From Desulfonatronum sp. SC1 (GTDB taxonomy: Bacteria > Desulfobacterota > Desulfovibrionia > Desulfovibrionales > Desulfonatronaceae): DNA of 64,000 nucleotides. Location: NCBI RefSeq assembly GCF_003046795.1, contig NZ_PZKN01000005.1:93222-157221 (forward strand), written 5' to 3'. The notes below the pieces were generated by a model. That model did no database searches, had not been told where the DNA came from, and saw only the letters and a list, made by a program, of their open reading frames with translations. A program made the translations under genes and the position numbers. Of this stretch, positions 16,881 to 25,152 are shown piece after piece. Position 1 is the first letter of the stretch, and each line of letters opens with the position of its first letter.

Positions 16881-17123
16881 CCAAACGAAGTCCAGGCCCA
16901 GATAATGAAGGCCATGGACTACGGAGTGAACAGTGGGGCCTTACAGATATTTTCGGCCTAACACACTGAAATAGCATGCGTTTGTCGGAAAAATGACGTT
17001 TAATCCGCTAAACTCCTGTCAGATTCCACCTCGCGGTGGACATCGTTACCGTCCGGTTATCGGTTCCCTTGCCAAGCCGTAGAAGACTTGCACCTCCAAG
17101 TGTGTGCGCCCTGCTGGGCGCAC
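16881..17123. other. Non-coding stretch between oligosaccharyltransferase remnant and pilin terminator
   Basis: No gene is supportable here. There is a small CCACC-TCGC-GGTGG hairpin near 17031-17044 and an 8-bp GTGCGCCC/GGGCGCAC hairpin at 17104-17123 next to the pilin terminator. The sequence may include more of the decayed oligosaccharyltransferase, but I cannot align it. Confidence 0.4.
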
Positions 17124-17146
17124 AAAAAAAGGGGGCCTAAGCCCCC
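17124..17146 (-). terminator. Rho-independent terminator of the major pilin gene
   Basis: On the minus strand GGGGGCTTAGGCCCCC forms a compact GC hairpin immediately followed by seven T residues, 28 nt after the pilin stop codon. A second GC-rich hairpin follows. Confidence 0.9.
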
Positions 17147-17173
17147 TAAGAATATAAAAACACAAAAATTCAG

Positions 17174-17575
17174 TTATGGCTCAACACAATCCACAACTCC
17201 TGGGTCTGACACTGAGCAAACCATTGGCACATTACTTGCCGTAAACGTTGCGTTTACAGGCAATATCAAACCTTCTTGTGAATCAAATTCGACTCTAAAA
17301 GTAGTATCTGCAACGATACAATTTTTAAACCAATCAGAATCAGTATTGTCAATACCTAATGATTGAAGGGTAGCGTTATCATCGCCAGCTGCATAAGCTG
17401 CTGCCATTTCAGTTACACATTGTTTAATTGACGCCATGGCTGCTTTTCTCGTTGAATTCGCCTTGTACTTGCCGAACTGCGGAATTGCGATTGCTGCCAA
17501 AAGGCCGATGATCGCCACAACGATCAACAATTCGATCAACGTAAAGCCTTTCTCACCTTTTCTTGGCATTTGCAT
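17174..17575 (-). CDS. pilA: Type IV major pilin (PilA-like)
   Basis: A 133-residue prepilin with leader MQMPRKGEKG and the canonical FTLIELLIVVAIIGLLAAIAIPQF helix. The true start is the ATG at 17575, preceded by AAGGAGG; the open frame runs further upstream but through the untranslated leader. The C-terminal domain has two Cys (VCSVSDPGVVDC) that could form a D-loop disulfide, plus two more. Three N-x-S/T sequons are present, one of which (DDNAT) satisfies the extended bacterial D/E-x-N-x-S/T rule, making it a likely oligosaccharyltransferase substrate. It is a monocistronic unit with its own promoter, c-di-GMP riboswitch and terminator, as expected of a highly expressed major subunit. Confidence 0.93.
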   Translation of the reverse strand: MQMPRKGEKGFTLIELLIVVAIIGLLAAIAIPQFGKYKANSTRKAAMASIKQCVTEMAAAYAAGDDNATLQSLGIDNTDSDWFKNCIVADTTFRVEFDSQEGLILPVNATFTASNVPMVCSVSDPGVVDCVEP

Positions 17576-17795
17576 GATGCCCTCCTTGGTAAAATTAATT
17601 AGTTTGCCCATTTCGTTCCAACAATGAACAGAACGACGCCACGACTTGTCACCAGCACTGAACGACGGTCCTTTTGGCGTGGGCTTTTTCAGAGGGCTGA
17701 AGGCTTGAAACAGAAGGCTGAGAGCTGCGTTTCTGCTTTTCCTTTGCTTAACCCTGTCGGGCTTGGCCAAAAACCATTTGGCGTCTGCCCGTTCT

Positions 17796-17901
17796 GTCCG
17801 GCAACCCTGCCGCCCTATCCCGCCCGCTTTGGTCATAGCGGGCGAAACGTAGGCCGTCGGCTTTGCGTCCCACCCTTTCGGATGGTTTGCCCTTGGCGGA
17901 C
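17796..17901 (-). promoter_or_regulatory. Cyclic-di-GMP-I (GEMM-I) riboswitch ahead of the major pilin
   Basis: The minus strand shows the same conserved core as the copy at 6.6 kb: GGGCAAACC, an ATCC-GAAA-GGGT hairpin, GGGACGCAAAGCC, CGGCCTACG, and a second arm ending GGGATAGGGCGGCAGGGTTGCCGGAC. A 5-bp P1 helix pairs GTCCG with CGGAC. About 220 nt of leader separate it from the pilin start. I could not define the terminator or sequestering stem of its expression platform. The second arm carries an extended GCCCGC/GCGGGC helix not present in the first copy. Confidence 0.93.
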
Positions 17902-17922
17902 TTCGTCATTCAGTTTGTTTAG

Positions 17923-17952
17923 CAAATACATCCTTGGATAAAAGAATGTCAA
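17923..17952 (-). promoter_or_regulatory. Sigma-70-type promoter for riboswitch-pilin transcript
   Basis: On the minus strand a perfect TTGACA (17952-17947) is followed after 18 nt by TATTTG (17928-17923). Transcription would begin about 15 nt before the riboswitch P1 helix, which is the expected geometry. Confidence 0.6.
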
Positions 17953-18095
17953 GGGGGAAAGCAAGAAATAATGGTTGATGCTGCACATGATTGGTTCAGG
18001 AGGGTCTACGTCTATCCGGATTAAGCATGTGGATGGTGAAAAAAACGTCGCACTCAAGAATAGCTGCAACATAGCGGAGCATGTTCCTTATATGC

Positions 18096-18124
18096 TTGAA
18101 TAGTGGATCGCGATGTCATACAAT
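18096..18124 (+). promoter_or_regulatory. Promoter and likely operator of the toxin-antitoxin pair
   Basis: TTGAAT (18096-18101) and TACAAT (18119-18124) are spaced 17 nt apart, about 30 nt upstream of the antitoxin start. ATGTCA occurs twice around the -10 element, a direct repeat that could be the autoregulatory binding site of the ribbon-helix-helix antitoxin. Confidence 0.6.
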
Positions 18125-18152
18125 GATGTCAACACGTACAGAGGAGGATATC

Positions 18153-18407
18153 ATGACGACTATCAGTCTTCGCGGAATTGACACGGATACCAAGCAGATG
18201 CTCAAAGCCGAGGCCGATCGTACCGGGGCCAGCATCAATTCTTTAATTCTTGGATATGTCAGGAAGGGCCTGGGAATTGGCCAGGATCAAGGGGCACCTC
18301 ATGACGACCTGGACCACCTGGCCGGCACATGGACCGAGGCGGACGAGAATTCGTTTCGCGAGGCCACGGAGCCTTTCGGGCAGATTGACGAGGGCATGTG
18401 GCAATGA
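18153..18407 (+). CDS. Ribbon-helix-helix antitoxin (FitA/VapB-like)
   Basis: An 84-residue protein started at an ATG with AGGAGG 6 nt upstream. The N-terminus MTTISLRGIDTDTKQMLKAEADRTGASINSLI is an Arc/FitA-type ribbon-helix-helix DNA-binding domain, and the acidic C-terminal tail (…LAGTWTEADENSFREATEPF) is the typical toxin-wrapping segment. Its stop overlaps the toxin start by ATGA. It should neutralise the PIN ribonuclease encoded next and repress the shared promoter. Confidence 0.88.
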   Translation: MTTISLRGIDTDTKQMLKAEADRTGASINSLILGYVRKGLGIGQDQGAPHDDLDHLAGTWTEADENSFREATEPFGQIDEGMWQ

Positions 18408-18814
18408 GATGCATCCTGATCGACACGAACGCCTACGCGGCCTTCAAAAGAGGTCACCCTGAAGCCGTTGAAGTCATCAGAAGAGCCGAAGCGATCCGGG
18501 TCAGCGTCATAATTCTAGCGGAACTCCTGGCCGGATTTCATTTTGGCAATCGAGAAAAAGACAACCGCGTGGAGTTGAATAATTTTTTGAAATCACCACG
18601 CGTTGCCTGCGTTCCGGTGGACACGGAAACAACGGAACACTATGCGCGGATTTATCGGCAACTCCGCGAAGACGGCAAGCCGATCCCGACAAACGACCTG
18701 TGGATCGCGGCAACCGCCATGCGACACGGATGGCCCGTCTTCACCCTGGACCGGCATTTTGCCTTCATCCGCAACCTGCTGCTTTGCCGGTCTCCAGCGG
18801 ACATGCTTCCTTAA
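18404..18814 (+). CDS. vapC: PIN-domain toxin (VapC/FitB-like ribonuclease)
   Basis: A 136-residue PIN domain with the expected acidic residues: DTNAY near the N-terminus, the Glu in LAELLAGFHFG, and PTNDLWIAATA plus TLDRHF near the C-terminus. These coordinate the metal ions for RNA cleavage. Translation is coupled to the antitoxin through the ATGA overlap. The start at 18404 is preferred over a GTG at 18398. The pair sits between the pilin unit and the phosphate operon with no link to either, consistent with a mobile module. Confidence 0.9.
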   Translation: MRCILIDTNAYAAFKRGHPEAVEVIRRAEAIRVSVIILAELLAGFHFGNREKDNRVELNNFLKSPRVACVPVDTETTEHYARIYRQLREDGKPIPTNDLWIAATAMRHGWPVFTLDRHFAFIRNLLLCRSPADMLP

Positions 18815-18827
18815 GGCGGGGACGAGC

Positions 18828-19676
18828 CTACCCGAAGCGACCGGTGATGTAGTCCTCGGTGGCCTTCTGCTTGGGCTGGGTGAAGAGGGTGATGGTGTCC
18901 ATGTATTCCACCAGGTTACCCAGGTACATGTAGGCCGTGTAGTCCGAGACCCGGGCGGCCTGCTGCATGTTGTGGGTGACGATGATGATCGTGTATTTTT
19001 CCTTGAGCTTGAAGATCAGATCCTCGACCTTGGCCGTGGAAATGGGGTCCAAGGCCGAGCAGGGTTCGTCCAGGAGGATAACCTCCGGCTCGATGGCCAC
19101 TGCCCGGGCGATGACCAGGCGCTGCTGCTGTCCGCCGGACAGGCCGAAGGCATTTTCATGCAGCCGGTCCTTGACCTCGTCCCACAGTGCCGCGCCGCGC
19201 AAGGCATATTCCACCACCTGATCCAGCTTTCTTCGGTCGTTGACCCCTTGCAGCCGCAGGCCATAGGCCACGTTTTCATAGATGGACTTGGGAAACGGAT
19301 TGGGCTTCTGGAAGACCATGCCCACCCGCCGCCGCAGCTCGGCCACGTCCACGGTCCGGTCGTAGATGTTCTCCCCATCCAGCTTGATGCCGCCCTCAAT
19401 GCGACAGATGTCGATCAGGTCGTTCATCCGGTTGAAGCAGCGCAGCAAGGTGGACTTGCCGCAGCCGCTGGGGCCGATGAACGCCGTGACCCGCCGGGTG
19501 GGGATCTTCATGGAGATGTCCTTCAGGGCCTGGTCCTTGCCGTAGAAAAGCTGAAGGTTCTCCACTTCCAGAGCGAACGATTCCTTGCTGAAATCCATTT
19601 TCTGTCTCGGAGAGTCGGCGAAAAAATTGGACATGACGCCGTGGGTGGCTGATGAGGTGCTGTTCGGGGTGCTCAT
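18828..19676 (-). CDS. pstB: Phosphate ABC transporter ATP-binding protein PstB
   Basis: A 282-residue ABC ATPase. Walker A is [20 protein letters not shown], a combination that is specific to PstB; the signature is LSGGQQQRL, Walker B is [14 protein letters not shown], and the switch is [12 protein letters not shown]. It powers the PstCA permease for high-affinity phosphate import. It is the last gene of pstS-pstC-pstA-pstB on the minus strand, starting 78 nt after pstA. The N-terminus has about 30 extra residues ([13 protein letters not shown]…) compared with the E. coli protein. Confidence 0.97.
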   Translation of the reverse strand: MSTPNSTSSATHGVMSNFFADSPRQKMDFSKESFALEVENLQLFYGKDQALKDISMKIPTRRVTAFIGPSGCGKSTLLRCFNRMNDLIDICRIEGGIKLDGENIYDRTVDVAELRRRVGMVFQKPNPFPKSIYENVAYGLRLQGVNDRRKLDQVVEYALRGAALWDEVKDRLHENAFGLSGGQQQRLVIARAVAIEPEVILLDEPCSALDPISTAKVEDLIFKLKEKYTIIIVTHNMQQAARVSDYTAYMYLGNLVEYMDTITLFTQPKQKATEDYITGRFG

Positions 19677-19753
19677 ATCTTGGATCCGTGGAATGATGGT
19701 TGCGATCGTGTATCGATTGAATGACGTCTTGGTTTCGACATTCAGCGCAGCGC

Positions 19754-21424
19754 CTAATCGCTTTCGCTGCGATACTTCTCCCGTAGATAGTTGCGAATGG
19801 TAATGGCCGTGAGGTTCAGGGTGATGATAATCAGCACCAGGACCAGGGCCGTGGCGTAGACCAGGGGCCTGGAGGCCTCCACGTTGGGGCTCTGGAAGCC
19901 CACGTCGTAAATATGAAAGCCCAGGTGCATGAACTTGCGCTCCAGGTGCAGGTACGGGAAATATCCGTCAACCGGCAGATTCGGGGCCAGTTTGACCACG
20001 CCCACCAGCATCAGCGGAGCGACCTCCCCGGCGGCCCGGGCCACGGCCAGAATCAGCCCGGTCATCATCGCCGGGGTGGACAGGGGCAGGACCGTGCGCC
20101 AGAGGGTTTCGGCCTTGGTCGCGCCCAGGGCCAGGGAGCCGTGGCGGATGGTGCTGGGGATCCGAGCCAGGCCCTCCTCCGTGGACACGATGACCACGGG
20201 CAGGGTCAGCAGGGCCAGGGTCAGGGAAGCCCATACCAGCCCCGGCGTGCCGAAAGTCGGGGCGGGCAGGGCGTCCTGGTAGAACATCCGGTCCATGTTC
20301 CCGCCCACGAAGTAGACGAAAAAGGCCAGCCCGAACACACCGAAGACAATGGACGGCACCCCGGCCAGATTGTTCACCGAGATGCGCACCAGGCGGACTA
20401 TGAGCCCCTGCTTGGCGTACTCCCGCAAATAGATCGCCGCCAGCACGCCCATGGGCGTGACCACGATGGACATCAGGATGACCATCAGCACTGTCCCGAA
20501 AATGGCCGGAAAAATCCCGCCCTCGGTGTTCGCTTCCCGAGGAAAGCCGCTCAGAAATCCCCAGACCATGGTCACATAATGGCCTATTTTCTGAACCAGG
20601 GACATGTCGTTAGGCCAATGCACATGAACTACGTTGGCCAGAAGAATCTCCACCTGTCTGCCGTCCATGGACTCAGCCACCAGAATATCCCGGCGCATCT
20701 GTTCCAGCAGGCCCAGCCGACGAGCGTTGATCCCCTCGTACTGGCGATCCAGTTCGTCCTGCTCCGACTGTAATTCCGCCATTCGGCGCTGAACCTCCGC
20801 CGGTTCCAGTTCCACGTTTCGGGCCAAGCCGCGTTCAGCCAATCGAATCCGCTCAAGTTGCCTATTCAACCCGCCGATCTCGTAGCGCTCGATATGGTTG
20901 ATTTCCCCGGCCAGTTCGTTGGCCCGGGCCACGAGGGGCAAAAGCTTTTCCCTGCCCGCGTAACCTTCGGCGATCACCACGCCGTCCTGTTTGACCTGAC
21001 GCAGAAACCCGATGAAATCGCCCCACTCCCGGCGCTCGACGACCATGGCCTCCCGGGGGGTGGTCCACTCGGAGATCAGCGGCTCCGGGTACCACATGAA
21101 ATCCCGGCCGGTCAGATCCCGGTTGCCCTGCTTGATCAGGAATCGCTGGGTCAGATCCACGTCCTCCGGAATCTGGTGCCCGGATTCCCGCAGCACCAGC
21201 CCGGTTACATTCTGGGAGCGCATCGGGTTGCCAAGGATCCGCACCGTGGTCTCCGGGTCGGGATGGTACTCAAACTCCACCACCGGGGCCGGCCAAAAGT
21301 GTCCCAATCCGCGCACCGCGATCAAGGTCAGCAAGCCGAAAACCATGATCATGCTCAAGCTGATCATCCCCCCGGTCAGCCAGATCCACGGGGAACCGCT
21401 TTTGAACCATTGACGTGTATTCAT
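19754..21424 (-). CDS. pstA: Phosphate ABC transporter permease PstA (enlarged form)
   Basis: A 556-residue permease, almost twice the length of E. coli PstA. The last about 280 residues are the standard permease core with the EAA-type loop ([39 protein letters not shown]). Between the first membrane helix and this core lies an insert of about 250 residues with a pronounced coiled coil (around residues 185-270: [27 protein letters not shown]…). Such inserts (DUF3333-type) accompany enlarged PstC partners in some proteobacteria. It separates from pstC by a 176-nt gap that holds a repeat element. Confidence 0.95.
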   Translation of the reverse strand: MNTRQWFKSGSPWIWLTGGMISLSMIMVFGLLTLIAVRGLGHFWPAPVVEFEYHPDPETTVRILGNPMRSQNVTGLVLRESGHQIPEDVDLTQRFLIKQGNRDLTGRDFMWYPEPLISEWTTPREAMVVERREWGDFIGFLRQVKQDGVVIAEGYAGREKLLPLVARANELAGEINHIERYEIGGLNRQLERIRLAERGLARNVELEPAEVQRRMAELQSEQDELDRQYEGINARRLGLLEQMRRDILVAESMDGRQVEILLANVVHVHWPNDMSLVQKIGHYVTMVWGFLSGFPREANTEGGIFPAIFGTVLMVILMSIVVTPMGVLAAIYLREYAKQGLIVRLVRISVNNLAGVPSIVFGVFGLAFFVYFVGGNMDRMFYQDALPAPTFGTPGLVWASLTLALLTLPVVIVSTEEGLARIPSTIRHGSLALGATKAETLWRTVLPLSTPAMMTGLILAVARAAGEVAPLMLVGVVKLAPNLPVDGYFPYLHLERKFMHLGFHIYDVGFQSPNVEASRPLVYATALVLVLIIITLNLTAITIRNYLREKYRSESD

Positions 21425-21449
21425 GCCGACATCCTAAAGTTTGGCTTAG

Positions 21450-21600
21450 CAGTCCGTTGAAAAAACCCCAATTGCTGCGTCGCCGCAAAAAATTCAAACT
21501 CTCACGTATGAGTAAATACGCTTCGACCTTGAACTTTTTTTGCTCCTTGCACTTGGGGTTTTTGAACGAACTGCCGGAAAATGACTTTTTCAACACTCAG
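21450..21600. repeat. MITE-like intergenic inverted repeat inside the pst operon
   Basis: The 150-nt gap between pstC and pstA is an imperfect palindrome. CAGTCCGTTGAAAAA at one end faces TTTTTCAACACTCAG at the other, and AAAACCCCAA is mirrored by TTGGGGTTTTT further in. The interior contains AAAAAATTCAA and TTGAACTTTTTTT arms. Such 'TTTTTCAACGGACTGC'-ended elements look like dispersed non-autonomous repeats. It could fold into a long mRNA hairpin between the two permease genes. Confidence 0.7.
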
Positions 21601-23907
21601 TTAGAGCGAACTGTATTTCTTACGCAGCCGCTGCCGGACGATTTCCGCGACCGTGTTCACGATGAACGTCAGCACGAAGAGCACCAGGGCTGCCAGGAAC
21701 AGAATCCGGTAGTGCGTGCTGCCCACCGCGGTCTCCGGCAGTTCCACGGCGATGTTCGCTGAGAGGGTGCGCATGCCTTCGAAGATGTTGAAGTTCATCA
21801 CCGGACTGTTGCCCGTGGCCATGAGCACGATCATGGTTTCGCCCACGGCCCGACCGAAGCCGATCATCACGGCGGAAAAGATTCCCGGACTCGCTGTGAG
21901 CAGGACCACACGGGTCACGGTCTGCCAGGGCGTGGCGCCCAGGGCCAGGGAGCCCTGGGTCAGGTGCTTGGGCACGTTGAAGATGGCGTCCTCGGCTATG
22001 GAGAAAATGGTCGGAATGACCGCGAAGCCCATGGCCAGCCCAACCACGAGAGCGTTGCGCTGGTCGTAGGTGATGCCCACTTCGGTCAGCCATTGCCGGG
22101 CGCTGCCGTCGAAAAACCAGATTTCAATATGCGGACTGAGGGTGACGCAGGCCCAGCCGAAAACCAGAAGCATGGGGATAAGCAGGGCCGCTTCCCAGCC
22201 GTCCGGGACCAGCAGGCGGACGCGATGCGGCAACATGCTCCATAAAAAGGCGGTCAGAAGCATCATCAGGGGCATGAAGACCACGATGGAAAAGACGGCG
22301 GGCAGGTTGCTCTCCACGAACGGGGCCAGCCAGAGGCCGGCCAGAAAGCCGAGAATGACCGTGGGCAGGGCCTCCATGACCTCGATGGACGGCTTGACCA
22401 CGGCCCGCAGCTTGGGGCTCATGAAATACGCCGCGTAGATGGCACCGAGCACGGCCAAGGGCATGGCGATGAGCATGGCGTAGAACGAGGCCTTGAGCGT
22501 GCCCAAGGTCAGGGGCATCTGGCTGAACTTGGACTCGAACTCATCCGAGGCCGAGGAAGACTGCCAGACATAGTCCGGTGCGGACCGGCCCTCGTACCAG
22601 ACCTTTTGCCACAAGGCGCTGAACGAGTATTCCGGGTGCGGATTGTCCACATCCAACAGGTGCAGATTCTGGGTCTCGTCCAGGGCCAGCAGGGCCGCGT
22701 TGGTCGGGGAAAAGGCCAAGGTCCGGATGGGCGAGTCCGCCACCGGCTTCAGGAGGAGGGTCCGCTGAGAGGTGGGATAGTGCAGCCCCACGACCCCGGC
22801 GGCGTCCGCGGCGGCAAACCCCTTGCGGGTGTACTCCGTGGCCAGGGTGGTGATCGGGGCGGCATGGCGGTCAAAATCCCGAACGTGCGTGATGAAGTTT
22901 TCGTTCCGCTCGTCCCGGACCAGAAAATATTGGCTCAAGGTCCCGTCGGACCGGCCGACGATGAGGGAAACCGTGCCTAACAGGAAGTCCACGGTGGTGA
23001 TGGATACGGATGCGTCCGGAACCACCTCCAGACTGTGTGTCGGCCCGGCCTGAGACGGTTGACGCAGGTCGTAATAATGCAGCTTGCCGTGCGCGTCGGC
23101 CAGAAACAAATTGATCATGTTCGAGGAGATCAGCACATCCACGACCTTGCCCGGCGCAGACCCGAGATCGTGCTCGGTGGTGGTGACCACGGTCTCTCCG
23201 GTCAGAAAGGACGTCCGTGTGGCGAGCTGAACCAGGAGTACCCGGTTATCATCCGTCACCGTTGCCACGGCCGTCCCGGCGGCGGCCCGCTGCACGGCAA
23301 TGTGGCGCAGTGGACGATGCATGGGATCCACCGGGACGGGATCGTTGCCAAATGGAAAGGTCAATTTGGGAACAACAGTCCGGATGTTGTCGGTCCAGTC
23401 AAGCTCGAACTCATGGCGGACCAGGATGGCCGTGCCGTCCGAAAGTCCCAAGACCACGAGATTGGAACGCGGTTCTCCCTGGCCGAAAGAACGGATTTCC
23501 ACGCCTTCCGGTATCGGAAGAACGACCTTCTCCATGGGCCTGCCGGTGGCCATCTCGAAAAAAAACACCTCGCCGTTGCCGCGATACCGGACACCGACTT
23601 CCTGGTACCGGTCCATATCCAGCAACAACGTGTGCTCCTCCGGCCCTCCGGGGACGACGTACACGGTATTCTTCTCGATCTTGGCCGGAGCGAAAATCGG
23701 GACCAGTTCGATGAACAAGAAGATGAAGATCAGAGCCAGAGCTAAAACCACGCCCAGTCCACTGGCACTGATAAAATATTTGGCGGAAACGTCCTTGGTC
23801 GTCCGGTATTTCCGCAACGAGGCGCGGGCCGCGGCGTCGGGCATGGCCCCGAACAGCTTGTCCAGGTCATGCGTGGAATTTGAGGAAGATGATGAGCCGT
23901 TTTTCAT
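21601..23907 (-). CDS. pstC: Phosphate ABC transporter permease PstC (enlarged form)
   Basis: A 768-residue permease. A cytoplasmic Ser-rich N-terminus and one membrane helix (ISASGLGVVLALALIFIFLF) are followed by a periplasmic domain of about 350 residues with repeated beta-strand patterns. The C-terminal about 300 residues form the standard PstC core, with IEVMEALPTVILGFLAG and the loop [25 protein letters not shown]. coli PstC has only about 320 residues. The ATG at 23907 has AGGAAG upstream and is preferred to a longer in-frame form. It pairs with the enlarged PstA next door. Confidence 0.95.
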   Translation of the reverse strand: MKNGSSSSSNSTHDLDKLFGAMPDAAARASLRKYRTTKDVSAKYFISASGLGVVLALALIFIFLFIELVPIFAPAKIEKNTVYVVPGGPEEHTLLLDMDRYQEVGVRYRGNGEVFFFEMATGRPMEKVVLPIPEGVEIRSFGQGEPRSNLVVLGLSDGTAILVRHEFELDWTDNIRTVVPKLTFPFGNDPVPVDPMHRPLRHIAVQRAAAGTAVATVTDDNRVLLVQLATRTSFLTGETVVTTTEHDLGSAPGKVVDVLISSNMINLFLADAHGKLHYYDLRQPSQAGPTHSLEVVPDASVSITTVDFLLGTVSLIVGRSDGTLSQYFLVRDERNENFITHVRDFDRHAAPITTLATEYTRKGFAAADAAGVVGLHYPTSQRTLLLKPVADSPIRTLAFSPTNAALLALDETQNLHLLDVDNPHPEYSFSALWQKVWYEGRSAPDYVWQSSSASDEFESKFSQMPLTLGTLKASFYAMLIAMPLAVLGAIYAAYFMSPKLRAVVKPSIEVMEALPTVILGFLAGLWLAPFVESNLPAVFSIVVFMPLMMLLTAFLWSMLPHRVRLLVPDGWEAALLIPMLLVFGWACVTLSPHIEIWFFDGSARQWLTEVGITYDQRNALVVGLAMGFAVIPTIFSIAEDAIFNVPKHLTQGSLALGATPWQTVTRVVLLTASPGIFSAVMIGFGRAVGETMIVLMATGNSPVMNFNIFEGMRTLSANIAVELPETAVGSTHYRILFLAALVLFVLTFIVNTVAEIVRQRLRKKYSSL

Positions 23908-24033
23908 GATGCGTCGCTTCCTGTACACGGTGCGAAAGCCGAATGGAGGTTCCGATGACGATCCGTCACGAGAGAGAAAAAGCCGCCCCATGCCGGAGCA
24001 TGGAGCGGCGTCAAGCGGATGGTTCGGGGCGGC

Positions 24034-24996
24034 CTACAGTCCGATTTGAGCGCGGACCTGGGCGGCGACGGTTTCGGGCAGCGGGATGTACCCGTCGCGG
24101 ACCACCACTTCCTGGCCCTGCTTGGAGAGCACCAGACGCAGGAATTCCCGCTCCACAGGGGCCAACGGCTCGGTGGGATTCTTGTTCACATACAGAAACA
24201 AACCGCGAGCCAGGGGGTAGTTGCCGGAGGCGGCGTTTTCCGCGTTGGGTTCGTAGCAGGTTCCGCCCATGTTGATGGACGCGGCCTTCACGCCGGAGGT
24301 GATGTAGCCGATACCGGAATAGCCGATGCCGTTTATGGACTCGGTCACGCCCTGGACCACGGAGGCGGAGCCGGGCTGCTCGTTGATGGTCGGCTTGTAG
24401 TCGCCGCCGCACAAGGCCACGTCCTTGAAGAAGCCGTACGTGCCGGACACGGCGTTACGGCTGTAGATGGTGAAATCCCTGTTGGCCCAGGCGCCGGTCT
24501 GGCCGACCTGCCCCCAGCGGGTGATGTCCTCGCCGTGACCGCAGCGGCGGGTGGCGGAGAAGATGGCGTCAATCTGGGGAATGGAAAGACAATCCAGAGG
24601 GTTGTCCTTGTTCAGATACACGGCGATGGTGTCCACGGCCGTGGTCACCTTGACGGGCTGGTATCCGAAGCGCTGCTCGAACTGCTCGATTTCCGTGGCC
24701 CGCATTTCCCGGCTCATGGGGCCGAAATTGGCCGTGGCCTCGATCAGGGCCGGCGGCGCGGTGGACGATCCCGCGCCCTGGATCTGGATGTTCACGTTGG
24801 GGTAGTAACCCTGGAAAGCTTCAGCCCAAAGGGTCATCAGGTTGTTCAGGGTATCCGAGCCCATGCTGGACAGGTTGCCGGAAATACCGGAAACCGGGGT
24901 GTACTCGGGTAGGGCCGGGTCCACGGAAACCTGGGCCGACACATTGCCCGCGGCCAACATTCCAAAAAGCATGATTGTTGCTAAGATCTTCCGCAT
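24034..24996 (-). CDS. pstS: Phosphate-binding periplasmic protein PstS
   Basis: A 320-residue exported substrate-binding protein with signal peptide MRKILATIMLFGMLAAGNVSA. The phosphate-site motifs are visible: SSMGSDTLNNLM, IQGAGSSTAPPAL, FGPMSREM, and RNAVSGTYGFF. It delivers phosphate to the PstCA permease and is the first gene of the pst operon. An AGGAGGAATC ribosome site precedes the start, and a PHO box lies about 100 nt upstream. Two Cys pairs (LDCLS…RRCG and LCGGDYK…TCYE) are more than usual for PstS. Confidence 0.95.
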   Translation of the reverse strand: MRKILATIMLFGMLAAGNVSAQVSVDPALPEYTPVSGISGNLSSMGSDTLNNLMTLWAEAFQGYYPNVNIQIQGAGSSTAPPALIEATANFGPMSREMRATEIEQFEQRFGYQPVKVTTAVDTIAVYLNKDNPLDCLSIPQIDAIFSATRRCGHGEDITRWGQVGQTGAWANRDFTIYSRNAVSGTYGFFKDVALCGGDYKPTINEQPGSASVVQGVTESINGIGYSGIGYITSGVKAASINMGGTCYEPNAENAASGNYPLARGLFLYVNKNPTEPLAPVEREFLRLVLSKQGQEVVVRDGYIPLPETVAAQVRAQIGL

Positions 24997-25078
24997 AAAA
25001 GAGATTCCTCCTGTTCATTTGTGGCGATTTCGACCCGCCGACATGGCGAACCGTCCAAGGCCATTGTCCATGCCCGTG

Positions 25079-25122
25079 AACATAGGAAGGAATTGTTACA
25101 GCAGTATGACGAGAAGATGACT
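25079..25122 (-). promoter_or_regulatory. PHO box and -10 element of the pstSCAB operon
   Basis: On the minus strand three 7-nt PhoB half-sites lie with exact 4-nt spacers: AGTCATC, CGTCATA and TGTAACA (25122-25094). Nine nt further is TATGTT (25084-25079), the right distance for a -10 hexamer in a PhoB-activated promoter that lacks a -35 box. The site lies in the 156-nt gap between phoR and pstS. Confidence 0.82.
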
Positions 25123-25152
25123 TTTTTGAGGCGTTCCGGGAAGATCGCCTTC

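Noticed and set aside
17101..17123. Terminator on the plus strand from the GTGCGCCC/GGGCGCAC hairpin
   Set aside because: On the plus strand it is followed by A residues, not T. It belongs to the tail of the minus-strand pilin transcript.
17576..17836. N-terminal extension of the major pilin (87 residues upstream of MQMPRKGEKG)
   Set aside because: The open frame crosses the riboswitch and leader. The ATG at 17575 has AAGGAGG and a normal short prepilin leader.
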